From Brugia malayi (taxonomy: Eukaryota > Nematoda > Chromadorea > Rhabditida > Onchocercidae), in contig NW_025062476.1 of NCBI RefSeq assembly GCF_000002995.4, positions 5,073,001-5,137,000 on the forward strand: a DNA stretch of 64,000 nucleotides. Direction: 5' to 3'. The translations under genes and the position numbers were made by a program. Positions 13,001 to 25,824 of this stretch are shown piece by piece. Under the pieces are notes generated by a model. That model was not told the DNA's origin and did not search any database. It saw only the letters and a program-made list of their open reading frames with translations. Position 1 is the stretch's first letter. Every line of letters begins with the position of its first letter.

Positions 13001-14743
13001 AACTTTACTGCAAGTGTTTTTCTTTTTTTGAAAGTTAAGCGTTTTTGCTAGCAATTTTATGTAATTTAACGTATTTCACGTTTGTAACCAAAAATTTTCA
13101 ATCTTATCATTTTCTCATTACTTTATAATTAGATTTATGTGATTTGAAAATTTTTTATGCATATATTACGCTATTTAACCAAATAGAAATGTTTACTTTA
13201 TTTTTACTTTTATTCATTTTCTCTTTCAAAAATCATTTAATAAATTAAAAATGAAATTGTCTTATAGCTATAAAAGATTGGAAAAGAGATATGAAAATAT
13301 ATTTTTTAAATCCAAATAGCAAAAAAAAAATCGATAAAATTCAAATTAAATTTTAAAATTTTGCATTTGAAAAAGTGCATAGGAATGCTTATAATTTGAA
13401 ACAATTTGTCATTGATGAAAATTATCCATTCGTTCGTTCGTTCATTTTTTTTTTCGTTTTTTCATTTTTTTTTTTTGTCCTTTTCATTCTTTTTTTTTTT
13501 TTTTTTTTGTTTGAAAAGCATTTGTTCATTTTCCATCTTTTCAAATTCTTTTTTCATTTGAGAAAGATTTCACAAAAATTAGAGTCAATATTTAAAAATT
13601 TTCACTACATTTTTAAAATAATTTTATTTTGCTCATTGACATCAATTTTATGCTTTATTGTTTTTGCTAATATGACAGATTTCTTGCTGACAAACTGGCT
13701 TAAAATACTTTTAATCTTTTTGATTTAGAAAAAAAAGCAATAATTTTTAAAATTAGGATGGTAAAATAAGAATTGAATTTTCACTTTCTATCAGATTTGA
13801 TTGATGAATTATCATTATTGTTTGCTTTCATTTACTATTCTATTACTTTGCATAATATTGCTATCAAAATTGGTGGTTTTCCGCTTAAAATTTTGAGTAT
13901 TACTTAAAACAATGGCTAATTAATTTTGTTTAGCAAATTTATTTCAATTTAAAATTTCTTCTCTTTTCTTAAAGATATTTTGATTTTAGTTATTTATTAC
14001 TTATTTTTTTTATTTCGAAATTTATTTTTTCTATCTTTTGTAGAAAATCAAAGGATGAAGCGATCTAGAAAATGAACTTTTTTCTAACCACTAAAAATGA
14101 TCATTTTAATTTCATTCTTTTTCATAAAATCTACTGCAAAATTTTTTCTTTTACAAATACATTAATCAATTAGCAACTCTTTCATATGCTTAAAAATTTT
14201 TTAGTAAATTTTTTGAAATTAATTTAATTAAAAAAATTTTTGCAATTTCAAATTATTTTCTTTTTCGTGGAATTACATTTGCTGTAGAAAAAAAACAATA
14301 AAATTTTTCTCGAAAAATCTTGCATATTTTTTTTCTTTTTGCAATGAGTTAAATCGATTAATTATTATTTACTTAAAAAATGCTCACAACTTCAGGCTGC
14401 TACTTTTTTTATTCAATTTCAAAAACTTGAACTAATTTAAAATTTCTTTAAAATTCGTGATAAATTGTCAAAATTATTACAATTTTGTTTTTTGTTTGAA
14501 ATGTTCTAAGAAAGAAAATTTCTATTTTTATTTTTCATCATAAAATGCATTGTTTGGAGGAAAGAGAAAGATAAAGATTATACATCGTTTGAAATGTGAA
14601 TTGAATTTGAAGTTCTGCTCATTTACTTAGGAATGAAATGGACGGAAAAAAAGATTAATGACCCACAGCCATTGGTCAGTATTGTGTAATACATCCAAAT
14701 AGTATTTCTTTTATTCAATTTATTTGTGAGAGAAAAAAAAAAG

Positions 14744-14789
14744 GAAAACAAAACAAAACAAAACAAAACAAAATAAAATAAAACAAAAC
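14744..14789. repeat. AAAAC pentanucleotide repeat
   Basis: About nine tandem AAAAC/AAAAT pentamers, directly visible. Confidence 0.85.
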
Positions 14790-17700
14790 TCAAACGTCGT
14801 TTTTATTTTATTTTTGCAATAATTTTGCATTCAAAAAAAATAAATAAATAAACTTTTATAATAACTCATTTTTTATATTCTTATAGATATTAAAAACTTT
14901 AATTCATATAAATAATTTTTGTCTTTCATTTTATTTAATATTTTATTTCTTGAAATAGAAAAACAAATTTTTGCTGCTTATTCTAGCAAAATTCATCTCT
15001 GAAATTGAACTTAATTTAAATTCTACATTTTTAAATAATTCTGAAAATGATATAACATCATTTTGCAAGAAATAATCTAGGTAAATTTCATCTGTTTAAT
15101 ATTTAAAAATTAAGAAATTAGAAAAAAAAAAAAGAAAAAGAAGAAATGGACTCACATTTGTGAAAAGTTAAACTTAATTCATTTTTAATACAATCTTTCA
15201 AAATTCATCGATTAAATGTTAGAAATCGTGGATAGATTATAATTAACCAGTTTAAATTTTGCAAAGTCCGGAAAAGGATAAAACCTTGATTACATTTGCT
15301 ATAATTATAAATCCCTTCTAACGTGAATTCACGTACGTTTTATATTCAATTTATTCATGCATAAAACGATTAAAATTCTTTGCCTTTTTTCTTTTTTCTC
15401 CTAATTTCAATTTTATAATTTCTTTTAACATTTATGTCATAAAATTGTTGTTGCAAAGTAAATATTTTAAGAAAAAGAAAAAGGAAAACTATTTTCATGA
15501 TAAGTCATTCATTTTCATTTATTATAATTTGTCCATTTCTAAAATAACATTATTTCTTTATTTTAATTTATTATTTTCAATTCAATTTGGTTAATGAATT
15601 ATTCCATCGATAAAAATAATACTTTTGGCTTCGAAGAAAAAAAGGCAAATTATATTGAAATTGTTGTTAACATTGTTATGGGTATAATTACCCATTTAAG
15701 CAGAACAGTTAAGGGCAAAAGCACATTATTCAGAATAGTGTTTCAGAAATTGTGTCGCCTTATTTGACATAATAAATATCAATCATTTCTCTTTTTCTCA
15801 TTGAATTTTTTCTTTTCTTCTAAAATAGTTCTTTCATAATAAAACTTTAAATTTTTATAATATTTAAATTTTTCAAGTTTTAGGAAAATTCTATTGGAAT
15901 TATTGAATTATTAAACAGTATTAATTTATTTTAAATTATTAAAATATTTAAATGGAACAAAATTTTTGAGCAGTTTAAAAATTATTACCTTATCATCAAT
16001 TAATTACTCAGTATTTATATAAGTTATTTTATATATGTAAGTTATTTATATAAGTTTTTTTTAATTTTAAGTGAGTGGTTAAGAAACAATTAAAGAATAA
16101 AACAATCAAAAATTAAAATCAATTAAAAAAATTGTGAACAATTAAAAAAACATAATTATGAGACAACACATTATCTAATTTTAATTGCCATTATATACTT
16201 GTGTAGTTATACAAATTTAATTCATTAATACACTTAAATTTTAATTTCAAAAACTATTTGGATTGATCATTTTCTTTTTAACCTTGACACGCAGTTATTT
16301 GCAAATTTTTGTAGCATTTATAATTAATTTTTTATTATCACAAACATTAATTTCCTCATTGGATGAAAAGAATATTCAAAGTTGAACTTTTAAAATGATT
16401 AATTTTTTCAAGAAAGAGAAGATTAAAAGTTCTTCGGCTCTGAAATTCAATTTTTTCCTTTTTTGACTAACAAAAATAATGAGCTAGTATTAATTAGATT
16501 CAAGTTTCATTTTCCTCTTTTTAAAGATTGATTTAAAACTTTTAGTTCTAGAATTTCCTCCCAGATTTTGCCAAGTTTTATGAAATAAACGTTTCAATTA
16601 TTAATTTTGTAGTGGGAGCATGTGCTATATTAAATGATTTAATTAATTTTTCTCCTTACTCATTGATTTCTTTTCCATTTCTAATAACTTCCTTTATCTT
16701 GGAAATAACTATTTTATTGGAAGCTATCATTTTGCAGGAAATTCTAAAAAAAAAAAAAAAGAATTAGGTTATTAGGTCATCGATGAAGTTAACCATTTTC
16801 AGCTGTTACTATCCCAAAAAATTTTTTCTCTTTTTGCATTGATCTATTTCATTCTTTTATTTCATTTATTTCATTATTTAATTACTTAATAAAAAGAAAT
16901 AATTATTGGAATGACTGCAGCAAATAGGATGAGATTCATGCAAAGGTTAGCTAATAAATTATTTTTCTAAGATTTGAAAAAGGTTACGATGCACAAAAAT
17001 GATTAAAATAAATTATTAAAAATGAAAGAGAAAAAAGAAAGGAAGAAAAAATTATTTTAGAGTGGATAAAATTTAATGTAATTTTAGAAATAATTAATCA
17101 AAAAGGGAAAAAATTGACCGAATGCGATGATCAAGGCTTGAACCGATCATATGGCTCTTTAAGTCAACGAAAAAAAGATAAAATTATAACAAGTATACAA
17201 AGGGTACATCAAAGGTATGACTAAAATTTAAGAATGATATATTTTATTTTATTCTATTTCATTATTATTTTTTTTCTTTTTTCAAATTTACTAATTTCAA
17301 AATATTTTTACTTTTTAGTGTGAACTCAAATTTAATTTATCACATAAATTCGATTGTATCTAGATATTTTACACTTAAAACATCCATACATATGTGTAGT
17401 GCATAGATAAGTAATAATAATATCACAACTTATCATTAGCCTAAAAATGAACTTATTGCAATTATTATAATTAATAAAAGATACAGAGAGCTGTAGATCG
17501 TATTAGAAGATATCAAGAATAGTTCATAATTGGATTTTTATTCTAAGTTTAAAGATCAACAGCAGCAAAGCTTCCCAGAAATGGTGACATTCATAAAAAT
17601 TATTCCTCCTTTTTTGGCTCATTTTTATTTCTCTTGTTTCTATTTTTAAGCCAAATCCATTAAAACACTCATTTTTACAATTTTAACTTACATTTAAATA

Positions 17701-17981
17701 AAGTTAAATTAAAAGTGTTAAAGTTGAAGTTTAACTATTAACAATGAGTGCAATACACTAATAAAATATGTCACATACTTATCACATACATATATACTTT
17801 ACTTTCTTTCTCTCTCTCTCCCTCTTCCTCCTGTCTTCTTTTTTTCTCTTTTCATCAATCTGTTGATTTATTTCATCAATACTTTTTCATTATATTTCTG
17901 ATTTGAAGGAAGAACACAATCAAATTGTTTATCACAATAATCATATCAGTGTTGTTTGTATTTCAAAATACTTCTTTGCAG

Positions 17982-19890
17982 ATCTCGTAGTGTTGGCAAC
18001 GACAATCATTTCTCACTTTGCTTATCACCGTCTAAGCAAAGTCTCGGCAATATGTCGTCAACTCGATGCAGTAATCACTCAGGTGGCAATATCGGTAGCA
18101 GTAACGGCACTCATCGTGGTTATGGTACCAATGGTAGCAGTGGTGGATTGTTAAATCCATTTAAAGCAACGAAAAAATTTTTCAGAAAGTTAGTTGAAAC
18201 GTAATTTAAAAATTTTAAAGTGTTAATATTTTCTTTATTATTGTTTTATATTAAAAAACAGAAAACAAAAAAGAAAAACAAAAAAACGTCAAATTATTTG
18301 AAATAGCAAAAAGAAGAATAATTGAATAATCGATAAGTAATAATGGAAAATTTTGAATTTTTCATTTATTTAAAATTTTGATTAGCTGTGTACTGAAATT
18401 ACAATCGATATCAAAGATTTGATTAATGACTGATAATATTTTTAGGATATATGATACGGCAACGTTGCCCAGCCGATTACATTCAAAAATATTAGCTTCA
18501 AGTGTAATAGAGAAAAATGAAATTCCAACAACATCAGTATCATCACAATATTCATTTCTTGACGCTAGTTATTCATTAGAAATACCAGATGATGAGCCAT
18601 CTTATCAGTATGATAATGATATTACTAATCAAGGTAAGGTCTTTTATTTGCCCCGCTTTAAATTAAAAGAAATTAATGGAAAAAATGAAAGAGAGAAATA
18701 AGCAAAGAAAGATAATATATATATGAAAAAAAATATATGAAAAAAAAATTTTTTTTCATAAACAATTGAAAAATATTAAAATTCAAGTCAAATTTTAAAT
18801 TGAAAATGAAATACAAAATGTTTATTAATAACAGAAGCACGAAATATCATTGTATTTGTAAATGTTATTATTCTAAAAAAAAAAAAAAAGAAATGGAGGA
18901 AAGAAAGGACTCACATTTATATTTTGTTATTTATTTTTACAGTTTTGACAATTATTGAATTATAAATGAAGAAAAGAAATTGTTTCATTTTCAGGAACAT
19001 AAAGTAATCTTTGATCTTACAAATTTTTCTTTCATTTTCAATCTTTTTAAGCTTTCTGCTTTTTTTGCACTTTTCTTTTCTTCTTTTTCTTTGTAATGCA
19101 TTCATTGAGAAATTACGAGAGTCAAGGTAATAAAATTAAAATTATAAAGAAATGATAATTTATGATAAATTAAATGTATTTTAGATGCGACAAATTGTTC
19201 CACTACTGTCAATCATGATTCTGATTTAGCGCCATCGGCTCTGAAACCATTTATCATAACTGATGATACAATGAATGATTCGGGTTTGTCACGCTCAATA
19301 AGTTCCAATGACTCACAAAAGACTTCTTTTGGTGATTTTCGGTCTTGGAATGAAGTGTTTAATCATCTCAAACGTGAAATGGTAATTGTCTTTTTATAAT
19401 AATTAAACTATTTAAGCTAATATTTCAGTTATTTCAATTAAAAATTATTGGAATCATTGTTAATTAATTTCTCAACAGTAATAATTATTTCTTTAAAAAA
19501 AAGATAAAATTAAAGAACTGTTTTGGAAAAGAATTCAATATTCTATGCAATTTAATTATTCAAATATTTTAGTATATTTGTTTTTTTATTTCACATCTCT
19601 TGTATTTCTTTATTTCATTCTTTTCTTTCCCTCTGTGTCAAAGTATTATTCATTCATTTTAGGCTTATATGCGACAACGTGATGCGCAAATTTTTGCCGA
19701 CTTACAATTTGTGGAACATCAATTACGAAATGTGAAAAATCAAGCTATGGCAAAATCCGATTATATTATGAGCAACAATAATAATAATAATAGTTATAGC
19801 ATAAATATTAATAATGGTAATAATGATGGTTATATTTTAAATAAACGACAAATTAAATTAGGCGATTTAGTTGAAAGTATGCCGTTATGA
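17982..19890 (+). CDS. Coiled-coil adaptor-like protein, distantly LURAP/FAM89-like (four exons, 5' end uncertain)
   Basis: Exons 17982-18188, 18446-18633, 19185-19381 and 19663-19890 join in frame. Phases agree at all three introns, whose donors are GTTAGT, GTAAGG and GTAATT. The product is about 272 residues. It starts with a Gly/Ser/Asn-rich stretch, then NPFKATKKFFRK and a Ser/Asp-rich middle. It ends in a predicted helix containing WNEVFNHLKREMAYMRQRD, a polyasparagine tract and a tail ending LVESMPL. The helix (LKxEMAYMRxxDxxI) recalls the core of leucine-rich adaptor proteins LURAP1/FAM89, from memory and weakly. Either the first exon is preceded by another exon, or 17981 is a trans-splice site and translation starts at the ATG at 18052. 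AATAAA lies at 19894, very close to the stop. Coding is well supported; the family call is tentative. Confidence 0.7.
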
Positions 19891-20439
19891 TAGAATAAAA
19901 TTTCATATTTGTTTTTTTAAAAAAACAAAAAACAAAATAATAATATCAAAGTTTTCTTAACTGTTCCATTTTCTAATTCTATTTCATATCATTCTAGTCC
20001 CAATTTTTATTTCATAGGGAAATTTCTCATTTGTTTTTGCTCAATTTTGTTTAAAATTTAAACTTTCGTCGAAGAAAAAAAAAACTGGAAAGAATGAAAG
20101 AAGAATTACTAATAGCTAAAATTACAGCAGATGAAATTTAACACTACTCTAAACGTCAGTTTTATTTGCTTTTGGTCATTTTCAAAAATTTTCCCTTTAT
20201 CTTTACTAAAAAAAAAAAAAAAAAACTATTACAATTATAATTTTTTCATCGATAAAATTGATATGAAAATGTTAGGAAAAGAAGTTTAAGTTTATTGTGA
20301 TAAATGATATGAAATTAACGAAGGAATATAGTATAAGTGATAAAATCCTTACAAATTTTCCAAAGGGATGAAAAAAAGAACTTAGATTTTTTTTTTCTTT
20401 TTCTTTCTATCAATTTGCTTCAGCATTAGCATTTTCATT

Positions 20440-20900
20440 TTCATTTTCAAAACTTGACACTTTATTAGTTAATATCTAATTAATTGCAAAAATATTTGTC
20501 ATGATAAACAAAATTATTGTTTACTTTATTATATCAAGATAACTATGAAATGATTATTAGTTGAAACGTTGTTTTTTTATTTAATTGTCATCGATGTAAA
20601 TATCAATGACATGCATCTATCTATCTATCTATCTATCATCTCTTGTATTATTGAGATTCATATCAATGAAATATCTTCGCTTAAATTACTCAAATCGCGA
20701 TGTAAATCAAGCAATTTAAAACGCTTTTTTTGCAAAATAGTTAAATGAATTTATTATCAATTCTTAAAAACAATAATAAATAATTTTCATTCTTAGCATT
20801 TTTCTTCTCCTTTTCAGAACTTGAAACTTTATTGTTTGATAACTAATTGCAAGGATATTTGCAATCAATTAATTAAAGATAAACAAAAATATTGTCAAAA
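20440..20900. repeat. Diverged direct repeat pair
   Basis: The segment at about 20440-20520 and that at about 20805-20900 share the order CTTTTCA, AACTTGA-ACTTTATT, a TAATTGCAA-ATATTTG core and a GATAAACAAAA block, with substitutions and small gaps. Only the right copy has a clean TTTTCAG and an open frame to the TAG at 21015, with five cysteines. No signal peptide or domain is visible, so I do not call a gene. Confidence 0.35.
20615..20637. repeat. CTAT microsatellite
   Basis: About five to six perfect CTAT units, directly visible. Confidence 0.85.
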
Positions 20901-22933
20901 AAAATTTTCAACTAAAAATTTAAAGTTAAGAAGTGAGAGAATATTATCTTGTCAATCTACTCTGAAAATGATCCACTTAACATTGTCATCTGCTTCTCTT
21001 GCTACAAATGTGTAGGACGACTAGCAGCGCGTCTTGCTGATAAACAGCTGATGATGCTGCATCATTGCAACGCTAGATAGTATCTGCAATGTGAACATTG
21101 ACGAAAGTGTTTGAGTTATAATCTGAAGCGTATAATGCCAATTATGGGTAAGGTACCAGCCAGGTTTTGGTTTAAATATGAAATGGTCGGGTAAAGTGTG
21201 TACTTGCAATTCTTTGCTCTTTAATAAAAGATCATATTACTCAATTATGGAAATATCTTTCATATTTAAATTCTTTTCAGCAAAATTTCTTGCTTTTTTA
21301 TTTTCATTTTTTTATGTGTGTTTTAAATTTTGTTCATTTTATAATTGAACAACAAATGATAAATAAAATGAAATAAGGCAAAAATTTGAAATTCATTTTA
21401 AAGTGGTTTTAAATTATTCAATTCATAAAAAATGGAACTGAATTAATTTGTTCCTCTTTCGCTTTTTTTTTTTTTTTGAGTAATAAGGTTGGAGAAAAAG
21501 ATTAAAAAATAATATATGATGTATAATTTACAATAGCACACATATTAACGTAACTATAAATTTTGAAAACAATATTGAATTCTTGCTTTTAAATTATTTA
21601 CAAATAGAATCAAATTTCAAAACTAACAAGAAAACTAACTAAAGCCTTCAGTGACAAATAGAAAAATTTTTAGTTTGTATGATAGTTTGTGAATTTTTTT
21701 TCTTTTTTTGTTATGCTAATGAATGGTAATGATCACAACTTCTTTGTGATATATTTTTTAATATTTTTCTTCTAATTATTTATTTATAACTGATATTTAT
21801 ATGAATATTTCAATTAAATTACTAGTAAAAAAATTGATGTATATACTTTATATATTGAATAATCGAAGAATGTAATGATTTAGCTAAGAAACAGTATTAT
21901 TTGGGTATTTATTTAATTGTTGATTATGAATCAGCAAACTAATTTTAGTAAAAATTATAATTTATGTTTTGTTTGTTTATATATTTTTCAATTCGTTTGT
22001 TTTCTGATTTGCTTTTAATTCTTGAATATTTCATTTGTCCAATTTTTGTGTTGCTTAGAAAAAAAGAGAAAAATTAATATTTATGTTTTGATTTACCATT
22101 TGCGCATTTGTTATTCCATTTCATTGTTGAAAATAGCACAGATGCCTGAAATACATCAATCACCCAATTTTATTTGTTCAAAGTTCTTTTCTTTTTCGTA
22201 AGAAAGAAAAAAAAAGTAATCTGAACATGAAATTTTGTTGTTTCAATTTAGAGATAGAACTGCAAAAGCATAATTAAAATTAAATCAAAAAATTTGTGCA
22301 TTAAGAAATTCAGGTTTTTCCTTTTAAAATTATTTGCAAAAAAAAAGAGAAAAAATGATACATATACACATAACTGTATTGCTTCATAAGAAATTAGGAG
22401 ATCTGAATCTTTTTTAATCAGAATAAAATCTTAGAAGAAAAAATAAATAAAATACGACAGAAGATGACAATAAGAGCATAATGGAAAGAAATAAATTACA
22501 TAATAATAATTAAATCAAATGCTTTTAAGATATTCTTCTTTTCAAAAAAGAAAAAAAACAAATCTTCAAAATTTTTTTAAAATATTAAGACTTAAATATT
22601 TATTTTAGCAATTCAATTCATATTTCTTTTAATAACAATTCTCTCTATGATAATAAATAATGTATAATCAAAAATATTTCTTGTTTTTTCCTATCTTAAA
22701 ACAAGTTAAATCATTTTAAATTTAGCAATTTAAATCAATCGAGTTTTAAAATTAATTACACAAATGCTTAATGTTTCAGTATTTGTATTCTTAAAACATT
22801 CATGTTAGCTCTATTTCAAATAAACATCAAATCCTTATTCCACAATTTTATTTTTTATACAATCATTTGTAACAGCCTTAAATGTCCTTATAAAAAAAGC
22901 AAAAGAAAAAACACTAAGCAATTATATATTAAT

Positions 22934-25824
22934 TTATAAAAATAATGCACTAGCAATCCAAAAAAGGAATACAATTAGCATAAGTAAGATGAAACTGATA
23001 CCATTTAACAGAACAAAATTTAAATGTTTCTTTTCGGATGATATTGTTGAAATTACAATTTTGTTATCATTTTCATTTTTTCGATTGTTATTATTGTTGG
23101 CTATTTGATAATAACGTATCACGTCATTAAGATCATGATTTTGAATTGGCTTATAGCCGAGATCATGTTGAGCTTGTCTAATAGAATAAGTATTGGTAAT
23201 TGATACAAGATTCACTTCAAGTCTGGTAAATAATGGTTCTAGACCAAAATAGCGATAGAGGTATTCGAATAATATAGCCAAGCATATCACTAATGTATAT
23301 GGTATTTTGAACATGGGAAGTGGTTTGTTAAATGCTAAAATTGATAATTTTTATACAAGTGATAAATAAATAAGGAAACTTTAAACGCATACTTATTTTT
23401 TTCGTTTATCAATGTTATAGCCTTTATTGAACCCAATTTTAAATATAAGTTTTAGATAGAAATCTTTTGTTGAATCAGTGAAAAAAATTTGAGAAAACAA
23501 TCGATGTTAAAAAGTGTTTACCTCTAATAAGTGGGAACCAAAAACTAAATGATCCAACAGGTGGACCACCATCAACAATGTTATACACTTTGCCACATGC
23601 AATACCTCTTCGTAAGGCATCTTCAGCTAATCTCATAGCCTGAAATGCATGTTTTAACCAATAATTATTTAAGAAAGTATCTGATAATTACGAAAAAATG
23701 CTTAATGGTGAAACAGACATAACGGTGAAGACAGAAGCATAACGATAGATAGATAAATATTTGATTTTGATTCGATTTAACTCTAATTAAGTGATTAAAA
23801 TTATATTCTTACTCTAGTACTATTTCCAATTCCACTATACTGAGTGGTAGTTTCGTGGAATTTAGGAAAAGTTGCAATGAGTAAACCACGTTTGCACATG
23901 TCCTAAAAAAAAGAACTTTAAGATATTTGAAAATTTGAAATTTTAAACAAATTCCTTATTTTAAATATAAACAAATTAATGCAGTAAAATGGTTAAGAAT
24001 AAACTAAATGTAAATTATCATCCTTGCTATTTTAACACATGTAATTAAATTTACAAAAAAGAATTGAAATAATTTAAGGTGACTAAAAAGTATAGTAGCT
24101 TACCACTGTTCTTTTTACGGTTCGTGGTTCTGCCGGACCGTATATTCCACGGTATCGGAGAGCACACGTTTTTAATGTGTCGCAGTTACTATTTACTACA
24201 AATTTCTCAGCTACTGCTTTAGATGCTGCATAGTATGAATAATACTGCAATAGTTGAAATTAATTTCAAAATGATTAACTTTTCGTCGCTTATAAATAAT
24301 TAAAAGTTAATTTATAAATCTTACATTAAAATTCTTCTTTCCGTGACCTTTAAAAAAAAATCGTTTTTTTTTTTTTTTTTTTTTTTTTTAGAGAATACCC
24401 ATAAAATTACAGTTATTGCTTTTTTTCCTTCGAAATGTCTGCCATTTTGAATTGAAATCAAAAGTACATTAAACTATTTATAATTTTGAATAGCAGGATG
24501 AAATTTGAAAGATAATTAAATTAAGATTAACTTATCTACAACATACATCTATCCCATATGAAATAATTTTGTATCCCTTTTAAGTTTTAAGAATTTGAAT
24601 AGAATAAGTTCATTTTATATCAAAAATCTTCAACAATTCATTACATAAAGATATAAAATTCCATATTTTTTATAATTTAAATCAACTATAAACAAAGATG
24701 AATTTAACCTTGGATGGATGTGGATATGGAGTTAATTCATCAGCGTCATGTAGTTCCTCATCGGTAAAAATGACAGCTACAGAACTTGCAAAAATAAACC
24801 TTTTTACACCATTAATGCGACAATGTTCTAATACTTGTTTAGTGCCAGTAACATTAATTAAGTATATCATTTCTTTATCCAACTTAAATTTCATTCTATT
24901 ACAAATATAAATTTCATCAATATACGTTTTCAATTTAATTTCACTCGTTTTTTTTTAATAAAAAATATTTCAAAATAATAATAAATGTTTAATTTAACTT
25001 TAAAGCAATGAAAATTTTCAATTTTATTTAAAAAGTTTAAAGCAACGAAATCCAAAATTTTTTTTTAAACAATATATATACTGTAATAGAATTTATTAAA
25101 AATCACATAGCAAGATTTTTTTAGGATTAAAACTAAATTATGTGAATTTTAGCAATATCAAAGTAATATTTATTAATATTGTATAAATGATAAGCAAACT
25201 TTTTCTTTTATAATTATCACGCAGTGAATAAAGAGAGAAGAAAATATATCACGCAGTGAATAAAGAGGTATTACTTACGGAAGCACCACCACTCATACCA
25301 TAAGCAGCAATATGAAAGCATGCAACACAACCACGTAACGCTTGATCCAATACATTTGCATCCAATAATGAACCCTGTAAAAAATTAAAATCATCAAAAA
25401 GTATACTTTTATTTTACTAATCCTCAAAAAAAAAATTTTCTTTTTTATAAGATTTTAAAAGTTTAATTAATTTTTACCATATATTATATTAATTGTATGC
25501 ATAATCTTGTTTAAAAAATTGTATATTTTAATTTAATTTTTGAGCATTTTGAAATTTTTAACATGTAAAGGTTTAAAAAAAAACTAACGAATATTTTATT
25601 TCTATGGAGAAAATATAAATTTTTTTTATAATTTTAAAAATAGAATTCTTTGAAATACAAACTTTTATTCGAGTTGTAAGTGATTCATTTAGTTTCACCA
25701 CTGGTATATCACAAAAATTAATGTCCAATATTACAGTATGAAAGCTTTGTTCCTGTAATTCTCGAGCAATATGCTGTCCAAAATATCCACCACCACCAAC
25801 AATACACACACGATGATATTCCAT
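22934..25824 (-). CDS. Short-chain dehydrogenase of the 3-beta-HSD / SDR42E type, complete, seven exons
   Basis: Minus-strand exons are 25824-25663, 25374-25279, 24882-24709, 24244-24104, 23902-23813, 23639-23522 and 23334-22934. All phases agree, giving 393 residues. The ATG follows a TTTCAG by four bases, suggesting trans-splicing. Residues 10-16 (GGGGYFG) form the nucleotide-binding loop. Asp34 at the end of strand 2 favours NAD. HIAAYG is at 75-80, SSVAV at 119-123, and the catalytic pair is Tyr149 and Lys153 (YAASK). A hydrophobic helix at about 366-393 should anchor the protein in the ER membrane. Order and spacing of motifs and the region around PLFTRLEV match the SDR42E branch of the 3-beta-hydroxysteroid dehydrogenase family; substrate unknown. 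The third exon starts after a weak acceptor (ATTTAAG). A polyasparagine patch near residue 340 is species-specific filler. A broken inverted copy of exon 3 lies at 36029-36682. Confidence 0.93.
25216..25267. repeat. Direct repeat of 20 bp, period 32, in an SDR intron
   Basis: ATCACGCAGTGAATAAAGAG occurs at 25216-25235 and again, identically, at 25248-25267. It lies just inside the intron beyond the donor of the second SDR exon (25279, minus strand). Confidence 0.8.

Larger units (their letters stand above)
12556..17981. other. Intergenic or intronic interval
   Basis: AT-rich sequence. The 117-codon frame at 13375-13728 is a translated poly-T region (Phe-rich), not a gene. A cluster of GCATGC-type palindromes lies at 12921-12978, a 7-bp-arm inverted repeat at 15678-15695, and an AAAAC pentamer array at 14744-14789. 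The upstream exon or exons of the 17982-19890 gene may lie here. Confidence 0.45.
19891..22933. other. Intergenic interval between convergent genes
   Basis: AT-rich spacer between the plus-strand gene ending at 19890 and the minus-strand SDR gene ending at 22934. It contains a CTAT microsatellite (20615-20637), a diverged direct repeat (about 20440-20520 and 20805-20900) and an unusual GC-richer patch (20960-21210). I see no convincing multi-exon gene. Confidence 0.5.

Noticed and set aside
13375..13728. 117-codon plus-strand open frame
   Set aside because: It is a translated poly-T region (Phe-rich) without splice signals or motifs.
15678..15710. Sequence resembling part of the spliced-leader SL1 (TAATTACCCA)
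   Set aside because: The similarity stops after ten bases, and no donor or Sm-site arrangement of an SL RNA gene follows; it fits the local 7-bp inverted repeat better.
17903..18154. 83-codon alternative frame over the first adaptor-gene exon
   Set aside because: Its phase cannot join the downstream exons, while the other frame does so at all three introns.
20821..21209. 64-codon plus-strand frame with five cysteines and 62-codon minus-strand frame
   Set aside because: No start context, signal peptide or recognisable cysteine pattern; reported instead as repeat and GC patch.
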